From Micromonospora humi (lineage in GTDB: Bacteria > Actinomycetota > Actinomycetes > Mycobacteriales > Micromonosporaceae), in assembly GCF_900090105.1 (NCBI RefSeq), contig NZ_FMDM01000008.1, positions 186,001 to 250,000 on the forward strand: 64,000 nt of DNA, written 5' to 3'. Positions 26,099-34,899 of this stretch are shown piece after piece. The notes beneath the pieces were generated by a model. That model was given only the letters and a program-made list of their open reading frames with translations, was not told where the DNA came from and made no database searches. The first letter of the stretch is position 1; each line of letters starts with the position of its first letter. A program made the translations under genes and the position numbers.

Positions 26099-26707
26099 AT
26101 GACGACGGACCAGGTCCGGCGGGCGTACGCGTCCGTGGCGGACCTCTACATCGAGCTGTTCGGCACGAGCGGCCAGGTCCACGCCGACGACCTCGCGTTC
26201 ATCCGGCGGCACCTGGCCGGCCGGCCCGGCCCGGTGCTCGACCTGGGCTGCGGGCCGGGCCACCTGACCGACTTCCTCCGCTCGTGCGGCGCCGACGCCA
26301 CGGGCTTCGACATCGTGACCGAGTTCGTCGCCCACGCGCGGGCCACCCACCCGGGCGGTCGCTACGTGCTCGGGTCGATGCGTGACCTCGCCGTCGCCAC
26401 CGGACGCGTCGCCGGCATCCTGGCGTGGGCTTCGGTGATCCACCTGCCGCCGCCCGACCTCGACGGGGTGCTCGCCGAGTTCCGGCGGGTGACCGCGCCG
26501 GACGCGGTCGTGGTGTTCGGCATCTTCGTCGGTGACGAGGTCACCGCGTTCGACCACAAGGTCACCACCGCCTACCGCTGGCCGGTCGACGAGTTCTCCG
26601 CCCGGCTGGCGCGGGCCGGGTTCGCCGAGGTCGAGCGCCTGCACCGGCCCTGCGACGACACCCGCCGGCCGCATGCCGCGGTCGCGGCGGTCAGGACGGC
26701 CGGCTGA
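26099..26707 (+). CDS. Class I SAM-dependent methyltransferase
   Basis: 202 residues from ATG 26099. Motif I is PVLDLGCGPGHLTDFLRSCG, followed by ATGFDIVTEFVAHARATHPG. ILAWASVIHLPPPDLDGVLA is the post-I/motif II region. The methyltransferase at 32055 has the same plan, so the two are distant paralogues. Substrate unknown. Confidence 0.8.
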   Translation: MTTDQVRRAYASVADLYIELFGTSGQVHADDLAFIRRHLAGRPGPVLDLGCGPGHLTDFLRSCGADATGFDIVTEFVAHARATHPGGRYVLGSMRDLAVATGRVAGILAWASVIHLPPPDLDGVLAEFRRVTAPDAVVVFGIFVGDEVTAFDHKVTTAYRWPVDEFSARLARAGFAEVERLHRPCDDTRRPHAAVAAVRTAG

Positions 26708-26767
26708 GCCGGTCGACGGGGGCGGAAAACGATCGCCGCGCGGGCGGGGCCGTGTCATCGTGGCCGG

Positions 26768-27373
26768 ATGCCCCAACCGATCTTGCGCAGCGCGCGCCTG
26801 TTGCTGGTTCCGCTGGCCGACCGGCACCTCGAACTGGAGGTACGGCTCGACTCCGACGCCGAGGTGCTCCGCTACCTGTTCAGCCGTCCGCACCCCAGGG
26901 ACGTGGTGGTGGACTACCACGCCCGGCGGATGGCCCAGGCCGCCAAGGTCGACGGTCTGGGCTTCTGGATGGCGTTCGGGTCCGGCGACTGCGGGCGGGA
27001 GTCGATCGTGCCCGCGAGCGAGGACGAGGGCGAGTTCGTCGGGCTCATGATGCTCCCGCCGGCGCACGGACCCGACCAGCCCGACGATCCGACCGTCGCG
27101 GAACTGGGCTACCGCCTCGTCCGTCGGCACTGGCGCAAGGGCCTCGCCAGCGAGGCGTCCCGCTGCCTGCTGCGGCACGCCTTCGACACCGTCGGGCAGC
27201 GTCGCGTGATCGCGCAGACCATGACCGTGAACGTCGGCTCGCGCGGCGTCATGGAGGCCGTCGGCATGCGGTACGTGCGCACCTACTTCCCCGAGTGGGA
27301 CGAGCCCCTGCCGGGCGCGGAGCAGGGCGAGGTCGAGTACGAGATGACCCGGGAGATGTGGCGGGCCCGCTGA
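26768..27373 (+). CDS. RimJ-type GNAT N-acetyltransferase
   Basis: 201 residues from ATG 26768. The opening ILRSARLLLVPLADRHLELE and the acetyl-CoA region VAELGYRLVRRHWRKGLASE are those of RimJ/RimL-like enzymes. The terminal MEAVGMRYVRTYFPEWDE fits the last strand. These transfer acetyl groups to ribosomal proteins, amino sugars or antibiotics; no substrate can be inferred. Confidence 0.8.
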   Translation: MPQPILRSARLLLVPLADRHLELEVRLDSDAEVLRYLFSRPHPRDVVVDYHARRMAQAAKVDGLGFWMAFGSGDCGRESIVPASEDEGEFVGLMMLPPAHGPDQPDDPTVAELGYRLVRRHWRKGLASEASRCLLRHAFDTVGQRRVIAQTMTVNVGSRGVMEAVGMRYVRTYFPEWDEPLPGAEQGEVEYEMTREMWRAR

Positions 27374-27377
27374 CGCG

Positions 27378-27614
27378 TCACCGGGTGTCGTCGGGTTCGC
27401 GCAACGCCGCCGACGCGGTCGCCCGCACGGTCGCGTCGGTGTCCTCGCTCAACCCGGCGAGCAGCGGACGGCCGGCGGGCCAGCGCCGCAGCCCGGTGGC
27501 GAGGACGCCGGCGACGGCCGCCCGCACCCACCAGTCCGGGTCGTCCACCCGGGACCGCAGCGCGTCCAGCGGCACCCCGAGCAGGCCGAGGCCACGGACC
27601 GCCCCGGCCCGCAC
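27378..27614 (-). CDS. HEAT-repeat protein fragment
   Basis: From GTG 27614, 78 residues read as helical repeats (VRAGAVRGLGLLGVPLDALR; DDPDWWVRAAVAGVLATGLR; ATVRATASAALREPDD). The same frame stays open upstream (SALR-like repeat TSTALRALLADPESAVRAG) but offers no ATG or GTG start before a stop, so the 5' end is either a CTG start or lost. Probably a truncated or decayed HEAT-repeat gene; protein-protein binding is the usual role. Confidence 0.4.
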   Translation of the reverse strand: MRAGAVRGLGLLGVPLDALRSRVDDPDWWVRAAVAGVLATGLRRWPAGRPLLAGLSEDTDATVRATASAALREPDDTR

Positions 27615-27736
27615 CGCCGATTCGGGGTCGGCGAGGAGCGCGCGCAGCGCGGTCGAGGTGTACGGGCCGCCCGATGCCCAAACCTCCGCTCGGCGGCGCC
27701 CCCGACTCGGATGCGCGCTCCTCCTACCGTGAGGAC

Positions 27737-28033
27737 ATGCAGTGGATTCTGCTCGTGGGCGCGGTCACGGCCGCGCTCACCGTGGGCATCACCGTGCGGG
27801 CGGTTCAGCGCAGACGCCGCCGTCCGCGGACGGTCGAGGAGACGGCATCTGCCGCCCGTCGAGCCATGCGCGAGCTCCGTCGTAGCTCGCCGCGCCCCGG
27901 CCGCGACATCTTTGAGCGAGGGCCGGGCGTTCCCGACCGGCACTCCGCCGCCATCCTGGAGAACGTCACGTACGGCGACGCGGCGAGCTTCGACTCCGGA
28001 GGCGGGGGAGACGGGGGCGGGGGAACATACTGA
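27737..28033 (+). CDS. Small membrane-anchored hypothetical protein
   Basis: 98 residues from ATG 27737. An N-terminal hydrophobic segment WILLVGAVTAALTVGITV is followed by a basic stretch RRRRRPRTVEE and an end rich in Gly (SGGGGDGGGG). The topology is a single-span protein with a cytoplasmic basic tail. I do not recognise a family. Confidence 0.5.
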   Translation: MQWILLVGAVTAALTVGITVRAVQRRRRRPRTVEETASAARRAMRELRRSSPRPGRDIFERGPGVPDRHSAAILENVTYGDAASFDSGGGGDGGGGTY

Positions 28034-28093
28034 CTGCCCGGCGTGGCGAGTACGACGGGCCTGAGCGGGTTCCGGTGTGGTGGGGACGGTCGG

Positions 28094-28852
28094 TCAGGCG
28101 CGGGACGGCAGTGGTGCGGCCGGGCGGATCGCGGTGAACCCGTCGTGTCGCTCCCGGGTCGCGGCCAGCAGTAGCACCCACTCATCGCAGCCCTGCCAGG
28201 GAAAGAGATCGGCGGCGCCGCCCCGGACGGTGCGGGGCCCATCGCCACCCCGTGGGCGTGCGTCCGTCGGCGCGCCAGCGAACCCGGGCAACCAGGCGTC
28301 GGCGCACATTTCGTTCGCCGAGCCCATTGCCGCCAGCCCGAACGCGTTCTCCAGGGCGGCGGTACGTCGCTCGTCGGCGAAGTCGTCGAGCAGGTGCTCC
28401 TCGCCGGGCTTGTCGTCGCCGTGGAAGGTCAGCGTGGTGGTGCCGGCGCGAGCGGCGTACTCCCACTCCGCCTCGCTGGGCAGCCGGAACGGCAGCGCGT
28501 CGAGCAGTTCGTCCAGCTCAGCCTCGACCCGGGCGGTGCCGGAGTCCGCGTCGGCGTACTCGTCCTCATAGTCGGGAAGGAAGTGCCGGACCTGCGCGAC
28601 CGTGAGCGGGTGCCGGGCGAGCAGGAACGGTTCGACCCGTACCTCGCGTACCGGCTGGGCGTCCTTCGCCGCCTCGAAGAACGGCTCGACGGTGTCCTCG
28701 ACCCCGCCGCTGCGCTCGATCGCGCGTACCGCCGCCACCTCAGCCTCGGACAGACCCATCCGGAAGGAGCCACGGGGCACCTCGCGGAAGACCACGCCCG
28801 ACGGGATGTGTCGCCACGCCGGCCGGCCCGCGACATTCTCCTGCGCCCACAT
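28094..28852 (-). CDS. SUMF1/formylglycine-generating enzyme-like protein
   Basis: 252 residues from ATG 28852 (MWAQENVAGRPAWRHI). The FGE/SUMF1 fold is shown by VPRGSFRMGLSEAEV near the start, LLARHPLTVAQVRHFL, the signature FRLPSEAEWEYAARAGT and the terminal RTVRGGAADLFPWQGC. The Cys pair of catalytic FGEs is not clearly present, so this is a SUMF1-domain protein of unknown role. No sulfatase gene adjoins. Confidence 0.75.
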   Translation of the reverse strand: MWAQENVAGRPAWRHIPSGVVFREVPRGSFRMGLSEAEVAAVRAIERSGGVEDTVEPFFEAAKDAQPVREVRVEPFLLARHPLTVAQVRHFLPDYEDEYADADSGTARVEAELDELLDALPFRLPSEAEWEYAARAGTTTLTFHGDDKPGEEHLLDDFADERRTAALENAFGLAAMGSANEMCADAWLPGFAGAPTDARPRGGDGPRTVRGGAADLFPWQGCDEWVLLLAATRERHDGFTAIRPAAPLPSRA

Positions 28853-28863
28853 GGCGCGAGACC

Positions 28864-30063
28864 CTAGCAGCCGAGGCGTCGCCCGGGCAGCAGGAGCGGC
28901 GTGGCCAGCAGGCATACGCCGGAGACGGTGATCGCGGCCAGCGGGCCGACCAGGGTGGCGAGCACGCCCCACAGCACCGTCAGCGCGGCCTGGGTGAGCC
29001 GGCCGCCGACACTCCACGCGGCGAGCACCCGGGCGGCCCGGTCCGGAGGAGCCCGGCGCAGGCGTTCGGTGGCGAGGAGCGGGTTGAACACGCCCATGCA
29101 GGTGATCAGCAGGGCCTCCACCACCAGCACGACGACCAGCCCGGTGACACCGGGCCGGAGGAGCGCGAGACCGAGCGGGAAAACCGAGCGCAGCCAGCCG
29201 GACACGGCCATGACCCGGGGCAGGCCGTACCGCCGCACCAGGCGGGGGGAGAGGCGGGCCCCGGCGAATCCGCCCAGCGCCGGCAGGCCGAACGCGAGCC
29301 CGTACTGCCAGGCCGGGAAGCCGTACTCACCCAGCAGCAGGACGGCCAGCAGCGGCACGGTGGCCGTGATCAGGCCGTTGACCAGCACCGAGTTGAGGAA
29401 CAGGCGCGTCAGCGCAGGGTCCTGGCGGATGAACCGCCAGCCGGCGAGCACATCGGCGCCGCGCGTCCCACCGGCCCGGGGCGCCGCCACGTCGCCGCCG
29501 CGGATGCGGCGCACCGCCGCGGCGGAGAGCAGGTAGCTCACCGCGTCGGCCGCGACGGTGACGACCGGACCGAGCAGCCCGACCAGCGCGCCGCCGAGCG
29601 GCGGGCCGGCCGCCGTCGCCACCCAGGCCGTGCCCTCGAACCGCCCGTTGGCGACCAGCAGTTTGTCGCCGCTCACGAGATGCTTCAGGTACGCACCGGA
29701 CGCGGCGGTGAACGCGATGCCCGCGCTCCCGGAGACCACCGCGACGGCCAGGAGTTGACCGTAGGAGAGCAACCCCAGGGCGTACGCGACCGGCACGCTC
29801 GCCATCGCGGCGAACCGCACCAGGTCCATGGCGATCATCACCGGGCGCTTGCGCCGGTGCTCGACCCACGGGCCGAGCGGGAGCGCGACGACCGCCGCGA
29901 CGGCCAACCCGGCCGCCTCCAGCAGCGACACCGCGAACGCCGACGCGTGCAGCACCCGCACCGCGAGCAGCGGGAACGCGCCGAACGCGAACCACGTGCC
30001 GTAGGTGCTGACCGCGTAGGCCGACCACAGCCAGCCGAAACCGGCCCCCAGTTTCTCCCGCAC
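28864..30063 (-). CDS. MFS transporter (drug-efflux type)
   Basis: 399 residues from GTG 30063 (VREKLGAGFGWLWSAYAV); a TTG at 30099 is the longer option. Twelve hydrophobic segments and the loop PLGPWVEHRRKRPVMIAMDL, the MFS motif A, identify it. Shape and VGGRLTQAALTVLWGVLATL resemble the H+-antiporters linked to macrolide and multidrug efflux. It is divergent from a LysR gene across a palindrome, which suggests substrate-regulated expression. Confidence 0.85.
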   Translation of the reverse strand: MREKLGAGFGWLWSAYAVSTYGTWFAFGAFPLLAVRVLHASAFAVSLLEAAGLAVAAVVALPLGPWVEHRRKRPVMIAMDLVRFAAMASVPVAYALGLLSYGQLLAVAVVSGSAGIAFTAASGAYLKHLVSGDKLLVANGRFEGTAWVATAAGPPLGGALVGLLGPVVTVAADAVSYLLSAAAVRRIRGGDVAAPRAGGTRGADVLAGWRFIRQDPALTRLFLNSVLVNGLITATVPLLAVLLLGEYGFPAWQYGLAFGLPALGGFAGARLSPRLVRRYGLPRVMAVSGWLRSVFPLGLALLRPGVTGLVVVLVVEALLITCMGVFNPLLATERLRRAPPDRAARVLAAWSVGGRLTQAALTVLWGVLATLVGPLAAITVSGVCLLATPLLLPGRRLGC

Positions 30064-30100
30064 CCCCGCATCAGAGCGGCCGGCGGCGCGCGGGATCAAA

Positions 30101-30134
30101 CAACCGCCGGCCGGCGAGCCACAACCGGCGGTTG
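30101..30134. promoter_or_regulatory. Perfect 10-bp inverted repeat between LysR and MFS genes
   Basis: CAACCGCCGG (30101-30110) and its exact reverse complement CCGGCGGTTG (30125-30134) are separated by 14 bases, in the 91-base gap between the LysR and MFS start codons. This size and position match a LysR-family binding site controlling both directions. Confidence 0.6.
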
Positions 30135-30154
30135 GGCGGCCCTAGGGTGGGCCG

Positions 30155-31105
30155 GTGGACACCGAGGCAGTGCGATCGTTCGTCCGGGCGGCCGAGTTGG
30201 GTCAGTTGCGACACGTGGCCGACGAGTTGGGCGTCACCCAGCAGGCCGTCTCGAAGCGCGTCGCCGCCCTGGAGCGGGAGCTGGCCGTCCGCCTGTTCGT
30301 CCGTACCGCCCGGGGGGTCGACCTGACGCTCGACGGCCAGGCGTTCCTCCCGCACGCCCGCGGCGTCGTCGCGCACGCCGACCGCGCGGTGGCCGCGGTC
30401 CGGCCGGGCACCCGGGCCCCGCGCGTCGACGTGCTCGGCCTGCGCAGCGCGCAGGCCGTCCTGCTGCACGACTACTGGCGCGCACACCCCGGCGTCGACC
30501 TCGACGTGGTGACGCTGCGGGTGGACGACCCGCACCTGGTGGCCGCCGCCGTGCGCGGCGGCGACCTCGACGCCGCCTTCCGCACCGTCACCGATCCGGC
30601 CACCCTGCCGCCCGACGTCCGGATGGTCCACGCGTTCGACTCGCCGCTGGAACTCCTCGTCGGCCCCCGGCACCCGCTCGCCGCCGCCCGCACGCTGACC
30701 CCGATCGAGCTGCGCGGGCACCGGATCTGGGTGCCGGGCATCGTGGCCGGCAGCGAATGGTCGGAGTTCTACGACCAGCTCACCGCCGCGTTCGACCTGC
30801 GCATCGACGCCACCGGCCCGAACTTCGGCACCGAGGTCCTCCTCGACGCGCTGGCCGGCGCCGCCGACCTGGCCACAGTCGTCGGCGCGCGCGACCGCTA
30901 CCTCTGGCCCGTCGGGCACGACCTGCGGCGCATCCCGATCGTCAACCCGACGCTCGCGTACCCGATCTCGCTCATGCTGCCGGCGGCGGGCCCGCACCCG
31001 GCGCTCCGGGCGGTCATCGACCACTTCGCCGGCCTGCCGCCGCTCGCCGGGCCGGTCTGGCGGCCGTCCTGGCCACGGTTCACGCCGGCGGCGGCTCGGA
31101 GGTGA
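30155..31105 (+). CDS. LysR-family transcriptional regulator
   Basis: 316 residues from GTG 30155. The N-terminal winged helix reads AVRSFVRAAELGQLRHVADE, LGVTQQAVSKRVAALERELA, RLFVRTARGVDLTLDG. The effector domain (90 onward) holds the two periplasmic-binding-like lobes. It is divergent from the MFS efflux pump, a common regulator-target layout. Its last 26 bases overlap the end of the opposite-strand kinase. Confidence 0.95.
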   Translation: MDTEAVRSFVRAAELGQLRHVADELGVTQQAVSKRVAALERELAVRLFVRTARGVDLTLDGQAFLPHARGVVAHADRAVAAVRPGTRAPRVDVLGLRSAQAVLLHDYWRAHPGVDLDVVTLRVDDPHLVAAAVRGGDLDAAFRTVTDPATLPPDVRMVHAFDSPLELLVGPRHPLAAARTLTPIELRGHRIWVPGIVAGSEWSEFYDQLTAAFDLRIDATGPNFGTEVLLDALAGAADLATVVGARDRYLWPVGHDLRRIPIVNPTLAYPISLMLPAAGPHPALRAVIDHFAGLPPLAGPVWRPSWPRFTPAAARR

Positions 31106-31985
31106 TCCGCGCCAGGGTGCGCCGGCCCATCCGGCTCATCGGCGGATTCGACTCCCGGTAGTACCAGACCAGGCCCATCGCCTGCTGGAACGCCCACGCC
31201 CGGCCGCGTTCCCATTCCAGGTCGTCACAGCCCAGGCGCCGGCGCAGTGCCGTACGCGGCCCGGAATCCAGCAGGTGCCAGGCGCCGACCAGGTCGAGGG
31301 CCGGGTCGGCCGGCCCCAGCCCGCCCACGTCGAGCACCCCGGCCAGCCGCCAGTCGCTGACCAGGACGTTGCCCGGTATCAGGTCGGTGTGGTTCATCAG
31401 GTCCGGCGTCGCGCCCCGGGGCAGCTCCCGCATCGCCGTCCAGAACCGGCGCAGCAACGGCACGTCCAGCAGCGGCTCGCTGTGCCGCAGGCAGGTCTGC
31501 ACCCAGTCGTCGTGCGTCCACAGATCACCGCCGCGACCCTGGCCGGCGAACGTGCGTCCCCCGGTGTCGATGGCCCGCACGTCGGTGACGAACTCGGCCA
31601 GGTCGTCGGCGAACGCGTACGAGCCGCACGGGTCCCGGTCGGTCGCCACCACACCGGGCAGCCAGGTCTGCACCGACCAGGGCAGGGGATAGCCGGCGCC
31701 GGGTCCGCCGACCGCGACCGGCTCGGGGGTGGGGAAGCGGGTACGCCCCGACAGCTCACGCGCCGCGTCCGCCTCGCGTTCCAGCCACCGTCGCGCCGTC
31801 TCGGGCTCCTGCGGTTGCCGCGGGAACCGCGCGGTCAGCCGGTCGCCCAGCCGGAAGATGGCGTTGACGGTGCCGTGCCCGCGCACCGATCGGACCGGCA
31901 GGTCCCGCCACTCGGGGAACTGCGCGTCCACCAGTTCCCGCACCGTCTCCGGCGAGACGGTCAGCTCTCCCTCGTGCATCGGCAT
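31080..31985 (-). CDS. APH-family phosphotransferase
   Basis: 301 residues from ATG 31985 (MPMHEGELTVSPETVREL; ATGs at 31979 and 31997 also fit). N-lobe VRSVRGHGTVNAIFRLGDRL, hinge PWSVQTWLPGVVATD, catalytic loop PDLMNHTDLIPGNVLVSDWR (Asp, Asn) and LAGVLDVGGLGPADPALDLV, where the usual Asp-Phe-Gly-like DFG/DFxx is DVGG. That is a conservative variation seen in this subfamily. It is the same kinase superfamily as 22314-23222. Confidence 0.8.
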   Translation of the reverse strand: MPMHEGELTVSPETVRELVDAQFPEWRDLPVRSVRGHGTVNAIFRLGDRLTARFPRQPQEPETARRWLEREADAARELSGRTRFPTPEPVAVGGPGAGYPLPWSVQTWLPGVVATDRDPCGSYAFADDLAEFVTDVRAIDTGGRTFAGQGRGGDLWTHDDWVQTCLRHSEPLLDVPLLRRFWTAMRELPRGATPDLMNHTDLIPGNVLVSDWRLAGVLDVGGLGPADPALDLVGAWHLLDSGPRTALRRRLGCDDLEWERGRAWAFQQAMGLVWYYRESNPPMSRMGRRTLARITSEPPPA

Positions 31986-32054
31986 GCCCGGCAGCATCGT
32001 CACCCCGGGGTGGACCCGCAACCGGATTGCCGCGACGACGGCTAGTGTGCGGCC

Positions 32055-32693
32055 GTGGACGATCCCGGCTGGCTCGACGACACGCGGGCCTCCTACGACA
32101 CGGTGGCGGAGAGCTACGCCGACCTGCTGCGCGACGCGCTCGCCGACGAACCGTTCCAGCGGGGCCTCCTCGCGCTCTTCGCCGAGCTGGTGCGGGCCCG
32201 GGGGAGCGGGCCGGTGGCCGACGTCGGCTGCGGGCCGGGGCGGATCACCGGACACCTGCACGGCCTCGGTCTGGACGCGTTCGGCGTCGACCTGTCCCCG
32301 GCGATGATCGAGGTGGCCCGACGCGACCACCCCGGCCTGCGGTTCGAGGTGGGCACCATGACCCGCCTCGACCTCGCCGACGAGTCCCTCACCGGGCTGC
32401 TCGCCTGGTTCTCGCTCATCCACGTCCCGGACGCCGAGGTGCCCGCCGTCCTCGCCGAGTTCCACCGCGTGCTGCGCCCGGGCGGCGTCGTGCTGCTCGG
32501 GTTCCACGCCGGCGACGGCAGTCGACTCAAGACCGAGGGGTACGGCGGTCATCCGATGCGCGTCCACGTGCACCGCCGCCCGCCGCAGCGGGTCGCGGCC
32601 GGGCTGGCGGCGGCCGGGTTCACCGTGCAGGCCGAGATGGCGCACCATCCCGCCCCGGGTGTCGAGGGCGGATTCGTCTTCGCCCACCGCTGA
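32055..32693 (+). CDS. Class I SAM-dependent methyltransferase
   Basis: 212 residues from GTG 32055. It opens with TRASYDTVAESYADLLRDAL, has VADVGCGPGRITGHLHGLG (motif I) and FGVDLSPAMIEVARRDHPG. HRVLRPGGVVLLGFHAGDG is motif III. The architecture matches the methyltransferase at 26099, and both probably arose from one family of small-molecule methylases. The gene starts 69 bases from the divergent kinase. Confidence 0.8.
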   Translation: MDDPGWLDDTRASYDTVAESYADLLRDALADEPFQRGLLALFAELVRARGSGPVADVGCGPGRITGHLHGLGLDAFGVDLSPAMIEVARRDHPGLRFEVGTMTRLDLADESLTGLLAWFSLIHVPDAEVPAVLAEFHRVLRPGGVVLLGFHAGDGSRLKTEGYGGHPMRVHVHRRPPQRVAAGLAAAGFTVQAEMAHHPAPGVEGGFVFAHR

Positions 32694-32711
32694 GCGCGAT
32701 ACGGTGCCGGG

Positions 32712-33365
32712 GTGCCTGAGGCTTCGGTCGCCGCGACGTCCACGCTCGACTACTACCTGCTCGGCCCGGCCTCGCCGGGCGGGCTGCTGGTGGAGGAGTT
32801 CGAGCTGGCCGACGACCTGTCGGCGACGTGCCTGCGTACCGCCGGGTGGACGCCGGCGGACGGCTGGTGGAGTTCGGCGGCCCTCGCCCGCGCGGTCCGC
32901 GCGGACCCGGACGCGCGGACCCGGGTGCGCGCCGTGACCCGGGCCGATGCGGCGGAGACCTACCGCCGGCTGGGCGGCGGGGCGTTGCCGGACGAGGACA
33001 CGCTGCGCGGGCGCTTCCGCGACGACGTGCCGCTGGCGGGCCCGGCGCCGCTGCGGCTCGGCCTCGGGCCGGCCGTGCACCGGGTGCTGTTCGCCGGCGA
33101 CCTCGACGCCGGGCGGCTGGCCGCGTTGCGGGCGGCCCTGCGCCTCGACGGAAGCACGGACCCTGGTGTCCTCGGTACCGGTCGGCTGCGCGTCGACGGG
33201 ACGGCGTTCCACTGGGACCTGCGTCGCGCCGGCGGAGTGGCCTGGTGCCTGGACGTGACCGCCGACCCGGTCGATCGGGACATGCTGCGCCCGCTGCTAC
33301 GCCGGCTCGTCGACGTGGTTCGCGGCCACGGTCTCGTGCCCGCGACCGTCGAGTGCCTCCGCTGA
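32712..33365 (+). CDS. Hypothetical protein
   Basis: 217 residues from GTG 32712, 18 bases after the methyltransferase. I do not recognise a family. The N-terminal third is Leu/Ala-rich with WTPADGWWSSAALARAVRAD, the middle has LGLGPAVHRVLFAGDLDAGR and the C-terminal half has DGTAFHWDLRRAGGVAWCLD, then DPVDRDMLRPLLRRLVDVVR. It is probably soluble; the Trp-rich N-terminus is the only obvious oddity. Confidence 0.6.
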   Translation: MPEASVAATSTLDYYLLGPASPGGLLVEEFELADDLSATCLRTAGWTPADGWWSSAALARAVRADPDARTRVRAVTRADAAETYRRLGGGALPDEDTLRGRFRDDVPLAGPAPLRLGLGPAVHRVLFAGDLDAGRLAALRAALRLDGSTDPGVLGTGRLRVDGTAFHWDLRRAGGVAWCLDVTADPVDRDMLRPLLRRLVDVVRGHGLVPATVECLR

Positions 33366-33387
33366 GGCCTGTCCCTACGGTGGACAC

Positions 33388-33750
33388 ATGGGCATGTACG
33401 CGTCGGTCCGCGGCTGGCTGGAGATCGACGTCAAGCAGCGGCGTGAGGCGGAGGAGATCATCCGCCGGCATCACGACGATCTCTACTCCGGTGGCTGGGC
33501 CTTCCCGACCGCACCGTTCAACTGGACGCTCTATCTCTTCTACGGCGGAGACATCCACGAGGCGCGGCTCCTCTGGCTGCGCGCGCGGCTCGACGAGTTG
33601 GCGGCCATGCGACCGGTGGACGACGACGGGGACCGCCCGGTCGGCCTGTTCCTCGTGACCGACGAACGCGGTGGCGCCACCGGGTGGGCGGTGCGCGACG
33701 GACGGATCCGGGAGGAGGCGACACCGTCGCTGTCCTGGCTCCGTGAATGA
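33388..33750 (+). CDS. Small conserved hypothetical protein
   Basis: 120 residues from ATG 33388. The sequence MYASVRGWLEIDVKQRREAE, RRHHDDLYSGGWAFPTAPFN, WTLYLFYGGDIHEARLLWLR is compact and Trp/Tyr-rich, like the single-domain immunity-type or DUF proteins of actinomycetes, though I cannot name it. It is cotranscribed in direction with the hypothetical gene 22 bases upstream and ends head-on with the AlkZ-like gene five bases away. Confidence 0.6.
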   Translation: MGMYASVRGWLEIDVKQRREAEEIIRRHHDDLYSGGWAFPTAPFNWTLYLFYGGDIHEARLLWLRARLDELAAMRPVDDDGDRPVGLFLVTDERGGATGWAVRDGRIREEATPSLSWLRE

Positions 33751-33755
33751 TCCCC

Positions 33756-34844
33756 TCAGTCGGCGAACTCGACACCGGCGAGGGTGGCCGAGCGGTGCGC
33801 GGCGAGGCGTTCGGCCTGCTCGACCACGGCCCGGCGATGGGCGGCGGTGAGTTTCTGCCACGGCTGCACGGCGACGGTCAGCTTCGCCCCGGCCTTGCGC
33901 GGACGCCAGGTGCCGACCAGGTCGCCGTCGGCCAGCACCGCGCCCGGTCGACCCAGCACCGGCCACAGCTCCCGGGCCCGGGCCGGGTCGGGCGCCAGCG
34001 TCGCCCGGTCCTTCGCCTGGAGGAAGAGGTCGAACGGGCCGAGCAGGCGGGTCGGCGTGCTCTCGGCCGACGACAGCGCCGCCTCGTCGGCGGCCAGCAG
34101 CCAGCGCGTCTCGCCGTCGACTGTCACCTCCACCACGTCCTGCGGCCAGCGCGCCTTCACGTCCTTGACCGGGGCGTCGAGATAGTCGGCGACCTGTTTC
34201 GGCGTGGCCGGGCCGAGCAGCCGGAGGTAGGCGCGGACGAGGTCGAGCCGGTCTCCGGGGGACGCCGCCCGGCGGAAGCCCGGGATGCGGCGCAGCACCG
34301 GCGGCGAGGTGCCGGGCGTCAGCTCCAGACCGGCCCGCACGGCGGCCAGCCGGAACGGCATCTCGTAGAGGTGGGTGACGCCGCACGGCCGGCAGAACCG
34401 CAGGTAGGGCTCGGGCAGCGCCTCGGCGAGGCGGCCGGAGACGTCGCCCTTGACCGTCGGCTCGGCGACGATGGTCCGCATCGTGTCGGCCACCTCGTCG
34501 AGCGCGGTGAGGATCCCGATCCCGGCCGCCTTCAACGGCTTGGCCGCGTCGTAGATGCGCTTGGCCGCGTCGGCGTCGGAGAACGGCTCGACCGCGGCCG
34601 CCACCCGCCCGACGTCGGCGCGACGGTAGAGGTGCGGCGCGCCGCGCACGGTCCAGAGCAGGACCAGGTCGTCGGACGCCGCCGCCGTGTCGACCCCGCG
34701 CACGGCCAGCGCCCACCGGCCGCCGTCGGGGCCGGTGTCCTGCGCGCCGAGGTCGAGCACCGCGGTGTCGGCCACCGTGCCGTCGGCGCGGTCGAGCTGT
34801 TGGGCCCGGACGCGGAAGCTCATCACCTGCCGTCGGTCGACCAT
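33756..34844 (-). CDS. Winged-helix DNA-binding protein (AlkZ/DUF1006-like)
   Basis: 362 residues from ATG 34844 (MVDRRQVMSFRVRAQQL). The N-terminal RVRAQQLDRA is close to the QxQ/QxR catalytic region of AlkZ-like glycosylases. GTSPPVLRRIPGFRRAASPG, LVRAYLRLLGPATPKQVADY and the end TWRPRKAGAKLTVAVQPWQK are typical of the winged-helix DUF1006 family. Relatives excise alkylated or crosslinked bases, and some protect producers of DNA-damaging antibiotics. A role in repair is inferred. Confidence 0.8.
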   Translation of the reverse strand: MVDRRQVMSFRVRAQQLDRADGTVADTAVLDLGAQDTGPDGGRWALAVRGVDTAAASDDLVLLWTVRGAPHLYRRADVGRVAAAVEPFSDADAAKRIYDAAKPLKAAGIGILTALDEVADTMRTIVAEPTVKGDVSGRLAEALPEPYLRFCRPCGVTHLYEMPFRLAAVRAGLELTPGTSPPVLRRIPGFRRAASPGDRLDLVRAYLRLLGPATPKQVADYLDAPVKDVKARWPQDVVEVTVDGETRWLLAADEAALSSAESTPTRLLGPFDLFLQAKDRATLAPDPARARELWPVLGRPGAVLADGDLVGTWRPRKAGAKLTVAVQPWQKLTAAHRRAVVEQAERLAAHRSATLAGVEFAD

Positions 34845-34899
34845 CGCCACAGCGTAGGTGCCGGCACCGACACCGACCGCGAGACGCGGCCGGTGTCGG

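Noticed and set aside
22314..31985. Aminoglycoside resistance genes (two APH-family kinases)
   Set aside because: Chromosomal APH-like kinases are common and the substrate cannot be read from sequence, so a resistance call is not supported.
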